A stretch of 49,330 nucleotides of DNA from Rhodospirillales bacterium (lineage in GTDB: Bacteria > Pseudomonadota > Alphaproteobacteria > Rhodospirillales > UBA2165). Below, in pieces: positions 9,310-17,286 of this stretch. The notes beneath the pieces were generated by a model. That model was not told the origin of the DNA and did not search any database. It worked only from the letters and a program-made list of their open reading frames with translations. Both the position numbers and the translations under genes were made by a program. Numbering within the stretch: the stretch's first letter is position 1; each line of letters begins with the position of its first letter. Where the stretch lies: the NCBI GenBank assembly GCA_016777585.1, contig JADHRD010000005.1, forward strand, positions 1 through 49,330, in the 5' to 3' direction.

Positions 9310-10196
9310 GATATTCCAACAATCAAAACTGCAAATAAAATTGTGACCTCGGTTAATTGCTGAGCTGCCCCAAGCACATCACCCGTTTGACCTCCAATAC
9401 GCGTTGCTACAAAATAAACAAAAAAACCAACCACTAATACGGATAGCCCAATTGCAATGACGGTAATTTGAAAACCAAGAAGGAAAAGTAAAATAGCAAC
9501 ACCGATAAGAACAGATGTCACAGCTCTATCAAGGCTAGGCTTACCTGCCCGCGCACTTAAACCATCTTCTCGAGCAACTGGAATAAAATACATTATTGGA
9601 GGTAGTGCCGCTCGGGACGCTGACGCTACGGCTATTACGGCTAGAGCAGTAAAATAGAATCCTAATTCTATTAATTTTGTATATGCGGCCCACCTAAGTC
9701 CAAAACTGAATAATAACGACATAATCCCATAGCTGCCCACAAAACTATCACGCATGATCGATAACTTTTCTTCACGATCAATACCACCCCCGAGGCCATC
9801 AAACGTATCGGCCAGACCATCATCATGAAGTGCCCCCGTAAGCAAAGTCATAGTTAAAAGCAGCAATAATGCAAGAATGGAAGCCGGAAGGCCAAACCAG
9901 GTAAAAAGCCAAAAAACTAGAACAGATAAAAGACCAATAACAGCGCCAGTTATCGGGAAAAATCGAGAGGCTTCTGCAATAGAGAAGTCATTTGAAGTCT
10001 CACCAACATAAATCGGAATTCTAGTTAAAACCACAAAACATATTTTTAAATCAGTAAACCAGCTTTGCTTGTTTACTTTATTTTTTATTCGCTCAATAAA
10101 ATCTTCATCGTCATCATAAATTGTATCTGAATTCTGGTTTTCAACCATATCATTTGAAGTTTTTGAATTAGGGTTCTCAGATTTTTCCGTGTCCAA
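9306..10196 (-). CDS. cobS: Adenosylcobinamide-GDP ribazoletransferase (cobalamin synthase)
   Basis: This membrane enzyme joins adenosylcobinamide-GDP to alpha-ribazole (phosphate), the last step of cobalamin assembly. Pseudomonas denitrificans calls it CobV. The protein has several hydrophobic helices and the family signatures LTRIPI near residue 53, ALHDDGLADTFDGLGGG with clustered Asp residues for Mg2+, and RDSFVGSYG. An N-terminal extension of about 40 residues is acidic and Asn/Ser-rich and is absent from many family members. The TTG start is supported by AGGA upstream (AGGAAAAGAAG); a downstream ATG at 10148 would remove part of the extension. First gene of the minus-strand cobalamin operon. 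Confidence 0.93.
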   Translation of the reverse strand: MDTEKSENPNSKTSNDMVENQNSDTIYDDDEDFIERIKNKVNKQSWFTDLKICFVVLTRIPIYVGETSNDFSIAEASRFFPITGAVIGLLSVLVFWLFTWFGLPASILALLLLLTMTLLTGALHDDGLADTFDGLGGGIDREEKLSIMRDSFVGSYGIMSLLFSFGLRWAAYTKLIELGFYFTALAVIAVASASRAALPPIMYFIPVAREDGLSARAGKPSLDRAVTSVLIGVAILLFLLGFQITVIAIGLSVLVVGFFVYFVATRIGGQTGDVLGAAQQLTEVTILFAVLIVGIS

Positions 10197-10306
10197 CTTC
10201 TTTTCCTAAAATTTCGCTTTTACTTTAACACCTATCATTATAATAAAAGATACAATTCTAAAATATCATATACAATTATATTCTTAGCTTTAATGGAATT
10301 TTTTAA
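10197..10306. promoter_or_regulatory. Divergent promoter region cobS/cobT
   Basis: This 110-base AT-rich gap separates the leftward cobalamin operon from rightward cobT and must hold both promoters. A TATAAT hexamer on the minus strand (10237-10242) is a possible -10 element for the cobS operon, but no good -35 is seen. No conserved B12 box is visible, so neither transcript appears to carry a cobalamin riboswitch here. Confidence 0.4.
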
Positions 10307-11329
10307 ATGTCATCTGAAAATATAGTTAAACTCGACTCCGTTCGAGAATTAATAAAATCTTTCCCAGGGCCTGAGGAAAGCGCGTATAGAGCGGCTAAGT
10401 CGCATGAAACTAATTTAACCAAACCACAGGGTTCTCTCGGTAAATTAGAAAATATCACTGAATGGCTGTCTAGTTGGCAAGGTAGGTATCCGGCTAAAAT
10501 TGATATACCAAGAGTGATTGTTTTTGCGGGCTCTCATGGAGTAACTGCGCAGGGAATATCGGCATTCCCGCCAGAGGTTAATTCACAAATGATAGAAAAT
10601 TTTAAAAATGGTGGCGCTGCGATTAACCAGCTATGCAAGGTGAATGACGCTGAATTAAAAATAATGGAAGTAGCATTAGAAATACCAACCAGAGATTTTT
10701 CATCTGAACCGGCTATGGATGATGCAGACTGCTCTGAAGCAATTGCCTTTGGAATGTCCAGCCCAGACGTGGGCATAGACGTATTATGTTTAGGGGAAAT
10801 GGGAATAGGCAATACCACATCTTCAGCAGCCATATGCCACGCACTTTATGGGGGTTCAGCAAAAGATTGGGTTGGCCCTGGGACTGGAGTGCAGGGCGAA
10901 ACTCTTGAAAAAAAAATTGAAGTTGTTGCTGAGAGCGTAATCTTGCACAAGCCTATGCTGAAAGATGGATTGGAGATTCTACGTTGCTTTGGCGGTAGAG
11001 AAATGGCTGCAATTTGCGGCGCTATAATTGCTGCGAGGCTATCACGAATACCTGTAATATTGGATGGTTTTGTAACTTGTGCGGCAGCTGCTACTCTTCA
11101 CGCACTGGATCCAAACAGCCTCGATCATTGTTTGTTTTCCCATGTATCAGCTGAACCGGGACATAGAACTTTATTAGAGAAAATGAATAAGACAGCTTTG
11201 TTTGATTTTAATATGCGTTTAGGTGAGGGATCTGGCGCAGCACTTGCTATTAATATACTCCGAAGCGCTCTCGCTTGTCACAATGGTATGGCAACTTTCG
11301 AACAAGCTGCGGTTTCAAATAAAATATAA
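10307..11329 (+). CDS. cobT: Nicotinate-nucleotide--dimethylbenzimidazole phosphoribosyltransferase CobT
   Basis: This enzyme makes alpha-ribazole 5'-phosphate from dimethylbenzimidazole and nicotinate mononucleotide, supplying the lower ligand for CobS. The 340-residue protein is full length. It contains KPQGSLGKLE, FAGSHGVTAQGISAFP, GEMGIGNTTSSAA, and the C-terminal RLGEGSGAALA with the catalytic Glu. It is transcribed away from the rest of the cobalamin operon and ends 9 bases from the convergent cbtA stop. This is the CobT of Salmonella naming (CobU in Pseudomonas denitrificans), not the chelatase subunit. Confidence 0.96.
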   Translation: MSSENIVKLDSVRELIKSFPGPEESAYRAAKSHETNLTKPQGSLGKLENITEWLSSWQGRYPAKIDIPRVIVFAGSHGVTAQGISAFPPEVNSQMIENFKNGGAAINQLCKVNDAELKIMEVALEIPTRDFSSEPAMDDADCSEAIAFGMSSPDVGIDVLCLGEMGIGNTTSSAAICHALYGGSAKDWVGPGTGVQGETLEKKIEVVAESVILHKPMLKDGLEILRCFGGREMAAICGAIIAARLSRIPVILDGFVTCAAAATLHALDPNSLDHCLFSHVSAEPGHRTLLEKMNKTALFDFNMRLGEGSGAALAINILRSALACHNGMATFEQAAVSNKI

Positions 11330-11338
11330 AATATTATC

Positions 11339-12082
11339 TTATCTACCTAAAAAACTGAAAAAGCCCCTATACACATTCGTTCTCATGTATATAAAAACTG
11401 ACATAGAACTGATGGCAATCCACATTATCGCCGAAACAAAAAGAGAAAGCATAACAAATTTAGCAGCTAGCTCAGGAGAAGAGGGACCAGACATAGCGCT
11501 GTCAGCCCCTGGCGCTCCATAGATATGGGGAAGTGCAAGAGCTATAACTCCTGAAAATCTCAATAAATTCGCCTTACCAAATGCTATCAGCGAAAAACCA
11601 ACAATGCTTAAAAACGCTGTTGTCAACCACCATAACTGTCGATCCATCAAATCAGCCCGGGTGGCGCCCGGCAATTCTGCGGGCAAGCCAAGACCTGGTA
11701 AAAATGAGAAACTTAAGAAACCCGCACCACCCCACAATAAACCTTTTAATAACGAAACATTACGGCCATAAATTGCAAAACCAGCGATGAGCAATAAGCT
11801 GTATGCAATAGCTGTAATAATATGGGCCATCAGCGTATATAGTGAACGCTCAGTGCCGTCATGTGGTGACCATTCACTTCCATCATGAACATGATGAGTG
11901 TCGGGTTTACTGGAATTTTGTTTATCGTCCTGAGCCACATTTTCAGAAGACTTGCTATTACTCATTTCCTCAAAAATTTCAGCTTGGGTAATAAGAGGCT
12001 GTAACAGGGTTAAATGCAATACAAACACAAGACAGCCGGAAATTAGTCCAGCCAGAAGTCCTGATGACAATAATTTAAACAT
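11339..12082 (-). CDS. cbtA: Cobalt transporter subunit CbtA
   Basis: CbtA is a membrane protein proposed to import cobalt together with CbtB. The start is placed at the ATG at 12082 (MFKLLSSGLLAGLISG). A longer reading frame from 12142 would run through the end of cbtB. The protein has about five to six hydrophobic segments, a soluble His-rich loop with HHVHDGSEWSPHDG (a plausible metal-binding site), and the family-typical PGLGLPAELPGA and PHIYGAPGADS. It lies 13 bases downstream of cbtB in a B12-riboswitch-controlled transcript, matching the genomic context by which this family was defined. Confidence 0.92.
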   Translation of the reverse strand: MFKLLSSGLLAGLISGCLVFVLHLTLLQPLITQAEIFEEMSNSKSSENVAQDDKQNSSKPDTHHVHDGSEWSPHDGTERSLYTLMAHIITAIAYSLLLIAGFAIYGRNVSLLKGLLWGGAGFLSFSFLPGLGLPAELPGATRADLMDRQLWWLTTAFLSIVGFSLIAFGKANLLRFSGVIALALPHIYGAPGADSAMSGPSSPELAAKFVMLSLFVSAIMWIAISSMSVFIYMRTNVYRGFFSFLGR

Positions 12083-12095
12083 CAAAGTTTCTTTT

Positions 12096-12281
12096 CTAGT
12101 GGCAGGGAAACGAATGCGCGTGACGCGCATCATGGGCAGCATTGTGTATCAGATGGGAGTCCGCAAAGCCTACACCAAGCAACAAAAAAGATCCCAAGAA
12201 AATTCCGAATAATGCTGGAATTATTCGTTGTGCTAATTCTTCTCTATTAGCGCCTTTTGCTATATTATTCAAATTACTCAT
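12096..12281 (-). CDS. cbtB: Cobalt transporter subunit CbtB
   Basis: This small 61-residue protein has one membrane helix (about residues 20-40) and ends in HNAAHDARHAHSFPCH. That C-terminal His-rich pattern with a final FPCH is diagnostic of CbtB and is thought to bind cobalt. A strong Shine-Dalgarno sequence (GGAGGG) precedes the ATG by about 10 bases and lies at the 3' side of the cobalamin riboswitch, so translation control is likely. It is co-transcribed with cbtA. Confidence 0.93.
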   Translation of the reverse strand: MSNLNNIAKGANREELAQRIIPALFGIFLGSFLLLGVGFADSHLIHNAAHDARHAHSFPCH

Positions 12282-12284
12282 ATT

Positions 12285-12395
12285 CGATCACCCTCCGTGT
12301 CAGAATTTATCATTGGTATCTGGCTCGCATTATGCTCACAGTTGCGGGGGCAGCTACGGATTTGTAATCTAGTATGAACTCACCGTATTCCCAAA
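12285..12395 (-). promoter_or_regulatory. Cobalamin riboswitch (short form) upstream of cbtB-cbtA
   Basis: On the minus strand, upstream of cbtB, the conserved blocks occur in order: GGGAATACGGTG (about 12392-12381), GCTGCCCCCGCAACTGTGA (about 12354-12336, the B12 box with its invariant CCCCCGCAACTG), then GCGAGCCAGATACC (about 12328-12315). Only about 10 bases separate the CAACTGTGAGC block from the AGCCAGATACC block. The peripheral arm found in long cobalamin riboswitches is therefore missing. The cbtB ribosome site GGAGGG at about 12293-12298 lies at its 3' end. This suggests translational repression of cobalt uptake when B12 is abundant. The box match is direct; the ligand form and mechanism are inferred. 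Confidence 0.93.
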
Positions 12396-12613
12396 TCATT
12401 CTAAACTAAAGTTACTTAGGATAACGGCGAAGTCAACGCAAAATAAAATTTTAATTTATTCGATCCATTCTGGAATAATGCATCCCCATGATATGGTTAT
12501 TTTAATAAGTTTTTATTTTAAATTTTTTTCTTTAAGTTTAATTTGAAAAAAACTGTGTAATGGTTTTTACTAATGAAGCGTCTGAGATTTACTATTTGAA
12601 AAGGAACATTTTT
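12396..12613. other. AT-rich divergent intergenic region, cbtB riboswitch / dioxygenase
   Basis: Together with the riboswitch, this completes a 330-base gap without a gene. It should hold the promoter for the cbtBA transcript on the minus strand and that of the dioxygenase gene on the plus strand. Long A/T runs dominate (for example 12500-12545). An upstream in-frame ATG at 12560 exists, but nothing marks it as a real start. No clear operator was recognised. Confidence 0.4.
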
Positions 12614-13597
12614 ATGAGTGTAAAACATTTTCATCATATGGCGTTAATAGTACCTGATATACCTGTACAAAAAACATTTTATGAAGATTTTGGCCTGATT
12701 GGAGAGGAAAAAAATAATCAGGCTATTATGCGCTGTATCGGGAGAGATCAAGATCAAATTATTTTGACTGAGGGACCTGAACGCAAATTGCACCATATTT
12801 CATACGGCAGTGACTTAAATGGTATAGCGAGCATTGAAAATAATATAGATAGAAGTGAGCTCGCAACACAAATTGATTCGCCTAAGGAAACACCATATGA
12901 CGGTATTTGGTTTAAAGATTTTGAAGGTGATGTTTACAATGTAAATACAAGCGAATCTGCCCCATCAAAAGGTGGACGCCAGCCCACTATAAATCATGAG
13001 GCTTTTCAGGCGAATGGGCCAGGTCATTATGATAGAGTTAATCAGAAAGGTAGTATTGCGTACGATACTCAACCAGAACCGCACCGACTGGGACACATGG
13101 TAGAATTTACAACTGATTTAGAAAAGAAGATTACTTTTTATACAGATGTTATGGGTTTAAAGCTTACTGATACAAGTGAAGGTTTGATCGCATTTCTACG
13201 TCCACCAGGGGGTGGCGATCACCATACTGTAGCAATATTACAAAGTGATAACACGGGTTTCCATCATGCGAGCTTTGAAGTGGATAGTATTGACCATGTT
13301 GGACTTGGTGGTCAAGGAATGCTCGAAAAAGGTTATAGAAATGGCTGGGGACTTGGTCGCCATGCACTTGGCTCAAACTTCTTTTGGTACATTAGGGATC
13401 CACATGATGGATTATGTGAATATTTTGCAGATATAGACTATATTTCAGATGATGAGGCTTGGACACCAAGAGATTGGCCTTTAGATGTTGGTTTTTATTT
13501 ATGGGGGCCAAACCCACCCGAAGAATTTGGTATGAACTATGAGGGAACAAAAAAAACTACGAAACCCAAAGCAACTGGCAAGGGAGCAAGAGTTTAA
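12614..13597 (+). CDS. VOC-fold extradiol ring-cleavage dioxygenase
   Basis: This is a two-domain vicinal-oxygen-chelate protein of the type I extradiol dioxygenase group, about 327 residues. The C-terminal domain has all expected metal ligands: His161 in LGHMVEFT, His218 in FHHASFEV and Glu269 in CEYFAD. It also has His250 in GRHALGSNFFWYIRDP, which matches the conserved second-shell catalytic His. It should cleave a catechol-like ring next to the two hydroxyls, but the substrate is unknown. The start at 12614 is chosen because AAGGA lies about 9 bases upstream and the protein then begins MSVKHFHHMALIVPD, a normal VOC N-terminus. The gene ends directly before the UbiX-like gene, suggesting an aromatic-acid operon. 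Confidence 0.88.
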   Translation: MSVKHFHHMALIVPDIPVQKTFYEDFGLIGEEKNNQAIMRCIGRDQDQIILTEGPERKLHHISYGSDLNGIASIENNIDRSELATQIDSPKETPYDGIWFKDFEGDVYNVNTSESAPSKGGRQPTINHEAFQANGPGHYDRVNQKGSIAYDTQPEPHRLGHMVEFTTDLEKKITFYTDVMGLKLTDTSEGLIAFLRPPGGGDHHTVAILQSDNTGFHHASFEVDSIDHVGLGGQGMLEKGYRNGWGLGRHALGSNFFWYIRDPHDGLCEYFADIDYISDDEAWTPRDWPLDVGFYLWGPNPPEEFGMNYEGTKKTTKPKATGKGARV

Positions 13598-14200
13598 TTG
13601 CCCAATACAATGGAGCCTTCCGTGGAAAAAATTATTGTAGGTATAACAGGTTCAACAGGATCAATACTTGGTATTCGTCTGCTCGAAATTCTTAAAAATA
13701 CTGAAGTAGAGACCCATTTAATCGTAAGCAAGTGGGGACATCAGACAATGGAGCACGAGACTAATTATAGTTATGAACAAGTAACAAACTTAGCAGACGT
13801 TACCTATGGTCCTGGAGATATGGGCGCAGCGGTCTCTTCAGGATCATTCAGGACCCAAGGGATGGTTGTTATTCCATGCTCAATGGCAAGCCTAGCCTCA
13901 ATTTCAAATGGACAAGGCTCTCATTTAATACATAGAGCTGCTGATGTAATTATGAAAGAGCAGCGTAAATTAGTTTTAGTTGCAAGAGAATTACCTTTAA
14001 ATCAAATTCATTTAGAAAATATGCTCAAATTAGCTAGAATGAATGTGAGCATTGTTCCCCCAATGATGGCATTTTACAGTAATCCTAAGACAGTCGAGGA
14101 AATGATAGACCATATAGTCATGAGAGTATTAGACCAGTTTAATATTAAGATAGACGCGGTGCCTCGTTGGGATGGAAAAATGAAAAATAGAAATAAATAA
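13598..14200 (+). CDS. UbiX/Pad1-family flavin prenyltransferase
   Basis: Members make prenylated FMN, the cofactor of UbiD-type decarboxylases, and often accompany aromatic acid decarboxylases. The 200-residue protein has the family order: GITGSTGSILGIRLLE, SGSFRTQGMVVIPCSMASL, HRAADVIMKEQRKLVLV, ARELPLNQIHLENMLKL and PPMMAFY. The TTG start directly after the dioxygenase stop is preferred because AGGGAG lies about 11 bases upstream. An ATG at 13610 is the alternative. No ubiD gene is in the window. It could serve ubiquinone synthesis, but its coupling to a ring-cleavage dioxygenase points to aromatic acid catabolism. Confidence 0.9.
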   Translation: MPNTMEPSVEKIIVGITGSTGSILGIRLLEILKNTEVETHLIVSKWGHQTMEHETNYSYEQVTNLADVTYGPGDMGAAVSSGSFRTQGMVVIPCSMASLASISNGQGSHLIHRAADVIMKEQRKLVLVARELPLNQIHLENMLKLARMNVSIVPPMMAFYSNPKTVEEMIDHIVMRVLDQFNIKIDAVPRWDGKMKNRNK

Positions 14201-14255
14201 TGTTTTAAAGAGAATATTATATTTATTGCTATTTAATGAAATACTAGAAAAAATA

Positions 14256-14276
14256 AACCCCCAAAGTTGGGGGCTT
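14256..14276. terminator. Bidirectional intrinsic terminator
   Basis: A GC-rich hairpin (CCCCCA, loop AAGT, TGGGGG) lies between the convergent UbiX-like and NCS2 permease genes. On the minus strand it is followed by a T-rich tail (TTTATTTTTT), on the plus strand by CTTATTAATTT. It is therefore best as the terminator of the permease transcript and may also stop the dioxygenase operon. Confidence 0.75.
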
Positions 14277-14301
14277 ATTAATTTCAATTACGCAATAAAA
14301 T

Positions 14302-15675
14302 TTATTCCTCTTGAGGCATGAATATATTTAAAATTGCCGCCACAAGGCCAGAAACTACAATTCCAGATACAAATAAAGGAATTGACCAAGATGCGAATAC
14401 TTCTGGCGGAAATGGTCCATATTTTGCTAGGCCAGCCAATTGGTTCACTTGCCAGATACCTAAACCAAGTCCAATAGATATAGCTACAATTAGCATATTC
14501 CTGCCACTGAAACCGGATTGACTCACTAATTTCATTCCAGCAGAGACAATCATTCCAAACATAACCACCGAAGCCCCACCCAATACAGGATAAGGTAAAG
14601 CTGCAACTAAAGCTGCTAATTTTGGTATGAGGCCTAATAATATGAGAAATACCGCACCGATGCTAACAACCTGACGGCTCATAACTTTTGTATATGAAAC
14701 AAGGCCAACATTTTGACTATACGATGTATTAGGCAATCCACCAAATAATGCCACGACCGCTGAGCCAAAGCCATCAGCCATAATGCCACCTTTTAACTCC
14801 TTATCTGTTGGTTCGCGATTAGCACCACCCATTGTAATCCCTGAAATATCACCAACGGTCTCAATTGTTGTGATAAAAGCCATAATAATCATTAAGCCAA
14901 TGAGGCTAATTGCAGCGGGACTAGTAAAATCTAATCCAAAATATTGATCTGGGAGTCCAAACCAACTAGCCTTTCCAATAGCTGCAACTTTACCCGCATT
15001 AACCATGCCAAGAGGTATCGCAACAAGATAACCAATAACAAGACCAAAAAAGATTGAAGCAGCTGACCAGATGCCTTTTCCATATCGACGAATAAGCAGA
15101 GTTACAATAATGACAAACAATGCAAGCCCCCAATTAGAGAGACTACCAAAGCCTGTTTTACACCATGAAGCTGCACTGGGATATGCTCCACATCCCGCAG
15201 AATATTTTATTCCAACAGGCAACAAAGTTAACCCGATTGTCATCACCACAACGCCAGAGACTATCGGCGGAATATACTTGCGAAGTTGAGGCACAAAATA
15301 TCCCAAAATCATTTGAAAAATGCCTCCAATGATTGAGGCACCAAATACAGCTGCCAATGTAGCACCACTTTTTAGAGCCCCAATTAAAATTCCGACATAA
15401 GCAAAACTGGTTCCTTGCACAACGGGCAATCGTGATCCAATAGGACCAATTCCAATTGTCTGAATCAGCGTGGCAACACCGGCTGCTAGTAAAGCTATCT
15501 GAACCAGTGGTGTAATCAGCTGAGGCCCACCAGCCGCCAATGCTATTAAAAGAGGCACGGTAACGTTTCCGGCAAACATGGCTAGTACATGCTGAATACC
15601 GAGGGGTATACCCGTACTAAGAGGAGGTGAATATTCAGGATTTTGAAAATCCTGCTCCAGATCTTGATCGGACAT
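14302..15675 (-). CDS. NCS2-family purine (xanthine/urate-type) permease
   Basis: This is a nucleobase:cation symporter-2 membrane protein of 457 residues with about 12 to 14 hydrophobic helices. Family motifs are VVQGTSFAYVG near the N-terminus, a central TIETVGDISG containing the conserved Glu, and GGLPNTSYSQNVGLV typical of the xanthine/urate branch rather than uracil. AAGGAG lies 8 bases upstream of the ATG. It adjoins the purine degradation cluster on the same strand but is separated from guaD by a hairpin and its own leader, so it is probably a separate unit. Exact substrate (xanthine, urate or both) is not decidable here. Confidence 0.92.
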   Translation of the reverse strand: MSDQDLEQDFQNPEYSPPLSTGIPLGIQHVLAMFAGNVTVPLLIALAAGGPQLITPLVQIALLAAGVATLIQTIGIGPIGSRLPVVQGTSFAYVGILIGALKSGATLAAVFGASIIGGIFQMILGYFVPQLRKYIPPIVSGVVVMTIGLTLLPVGIKYSAGCGAYPSAASWCKTGFGSLSNWGLALFVIIVTLLIRRYGKGIWSAASIFFGLVIGYLVAIPLGMVNAGKVAAIGKASWFGLPDQYFGLDFTSPAAISLIGLMIIMAFITTIETVGDISGITMGGANREPTDKELKGGIMADGFGSAVVALFGGLPNTSYSQNVGLVSYTKVMSRQVVSIGAVFLILLGLIPKLAALVAALPYPVLGGASVVMFGMIVSAGMKLVSQSGFSGRNMLIVAISIGLGLGIWQVNQLAGLAKYGPFPPEVFASWSIPLFVSGIVVSGLVAAILNIFMPQEE

Positions 15676-15708
15676 TTAGGTTCTCCTTTCAACGAAATTG
15701 TTAAAGAC

Positions 15709-15726
15709 AGTATTTATCAAAATACT
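15709..15726. promoter_or_regulatory. Inverted repeat upstream of NCS2 permease
   Basis: AGTATTT-ATCA-AAATACT is a perfect 7-base inverted repeat with a 4-base spacer, centred about 42 bases upstream of the permease start. It is a candidate operator. A near copy (GTATT-ATCA-AAATACT) occurs at 32084-32099, upstream of other genes. In such AT-rich DNA chance is a real alternative. Confidence 0.35.
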
Positions 15727-15830
15727 TCTCTAAAATACGCTAAATGCATATCAAAGTGAAGATTAAAAAAAATTAATATGTTATATTTCAATGAGTTAAA
15801 TTTTATTTAGCTTATAATTTTCTCAAAAAT

Positions 15831-15850
15831 TTCTCTGTTACCTTAGAGAA
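15831..15850 (-). terminator. Probable terminator after guaD
   Basis: The hairpin TTCTCT-8-AGAGAA is followed on the minus strand by ATTTTTG. It sits about 65 bases downstream of the guaD stop and upstream of the permease leader. It would end the long hiuH-to-guaD transcript. The stem is short and AT-rich, so confidence is moderate. Confidence 0.5.
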
Positions 15851-15914
15851 TTTTAATCAAGAGCGACTCACTATTTTGAAAGGCATACTAAAATTTATTT
15901 GAAATTATTAAACG

Positions 15915-17204
15915 TCACTTTTCATATACCAATTTTCCATTAACAAATGTTGACCGAATAGCGCGATCATCAGCTAACATAATTTGAATAAAAAGCATCT
16001 CGGGTAGATTTTTTACTTCTCTCATTCTATTCTTGATTATGTCAGTGGAGGACAAATCAATAATCGTAAGGTCTGCCTCAAAACCAGATTTTATTTGGCC
16101 AATTTTATTATCTAAATGTAAGGCATTCGCTCCACCAAAGGTTACTCTATAAAAATTTTCAAGAGGGCTAAGAGAGTAATTATTAAGTTGAGCAATTTCG
16201 TAAGCAGCTTTCATCGTCGCGAAAGGTGATAAAGACGTTCCACCACCAATATCTGTTCCTAATCCTAACCGAATGCCTGCGTCTCTTAACTTTTCATATT
16301 CAAATAAGCCACTACCTAAAAACAAATTTGATGTTGGACAATGAATAATTGTCGTATCTGTCGCCGACGCAATCTCAATATCTGACTCAGAAAAATAAAT
16401 TCCATGGCCATATAATGCACGTTTACCTAGAAGACTGAAACGATTATAAACGTCGAGATATGATGATGATTCTGGGAACAAATCAGCGACCCAATCCACC
16501 TCATCTAGTTGTTCAGAAACATGAGATTGTAAATAAACATTATTGTTATTAGAAAACAAAGCTCCAGCTACCTCGAGCTGGCCAGGAGTTGACGTCGGCG
16601 CAAATCTAGGCGTTACAGCGTATAGGCCTCGTCCATTATCGTGCCATCTATTAATAAGTTTCTGAGAGTCATCAAACGATTTCTGGGCCGTATCTAATAA
16701 CGTATCAGGAGCGTGGCGATCCATTAAAACTTTACCGGCAATTACACGCATTTTAATTTTCTGAGCCTCATAAAAAAAAGCATCTACAGACTCTGGATGA
16801 ACTGTGCAGAAAGTTGCACTTGTTGTATAACCATTTTTTAGAGTTTCTGACAGAAATAATTTTGCGACAGATTGCGCATAAGCGTAGCTCGAAAATTTGA
16901 CTTCTTCCGGGTAAGTATAATAATTTAGCCAATCAATTAACTTCTTTCCATAAGACCCTATAACACCCATTTGAGGATAGTGCACATGGCCATCTATAAA
17001 GCCCGGTACAATTAAATCTTCCCCATAATCAATTACTTTAGAGTTTTGTGGAGCATCAATATCACTGTGGTTTCCCACCTCAGTGATAATTCCCTTCTCA
17101 ATTAATATTGCACCTTTTTCCCAATATTTATAATCGAGTTTATTATTTATGAAAGTAAGTATTTTTCCTCTAAGAACCAATGGTTCGTCTTGCGAGGTAT
17201 TCAT
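15915..17204 (-). CDS. guaD: Guanine deaminase
   Basis: This amidohydrolase-superfamily enzyme converts guanine to xanthine, the entry point into the XDH step encoded upstream in the same operon. It shows the metal-binding PGFIDGHVHYPQMG (HxH), SHVSEQLDEVDW, a conserved His in LYGHGIYFS, HCPTSNLFLGSG and the catalytic Asp in GLGTDIGGGTS, in the order and spacing typical of bacterial GuaD. I place the start at the ATG at 17204 (MNTSQDEPLVLRGKI), giving about 429 residues. An upstream ATG at 17321 would overlap the binding-protein gene and add 39 residues unlike the family. Last gene of the leftward purine operon. Confidence 0.93.
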   Translation of the reverse strand: MNTSQDEPLVLRGKILTFINNKLDYKYWEKGAILIEKGIITEVGNHSDIDAPQNSKVIDYGEDLIVPGFIDGHVHYPQMGVIGSYGKKLIDWLNYYTYPEEVKFSSYAYAQSVAKLFLSETLKNGYTTSATFCTVHPESVDAFFYEAQKIKMRVIAGKVLMDRHAPDTLLDTAQKSFDDSQKLINRWHDNGRGLYAVTPRFAPTSTPGQLEVAGALFSNNNNVYLQSHVSEQLDEVDWVADLFPESSSYLDVYNRFSLLGKRALYGHGIYFSESDIEIASATDTTIIHCPTSNLFLGSGLFEYEKLRDAGIRLGLGTDIGGGTSLSPFATMKAAYEIAQLNNYSLSPLENFYRVTFGGANALHLDNKIGQIKSGFEADLTIIDLSSTDIIKNRMREVKNLPEMLFIQIMLADDRAIRSTFVNGKLVYEK

Positions 17205-17286
17205 TATCGTGGCACCATTTATTGATTTTTCAACATAAGATTTGAAACTTGGTTTTGACCAAGTTCCAAATCTTATATCTTTAATA

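Noticed and set aside
12083-12142. Upstream extension of cbtA (start at 12142)
   Set aside because: It would read through the end of cbtB in another frame. MFKLLSSG at 12082 gives a normal N-terminal membrane helix.
12142-12372. Plus-strand open frame of 76 codons over cbtB and the riboswitch
   Set aside because: It overlaps the CbtB gene with its diagnostic C-terminus and the riboswitch core on the other strand, and its translation has no family features.
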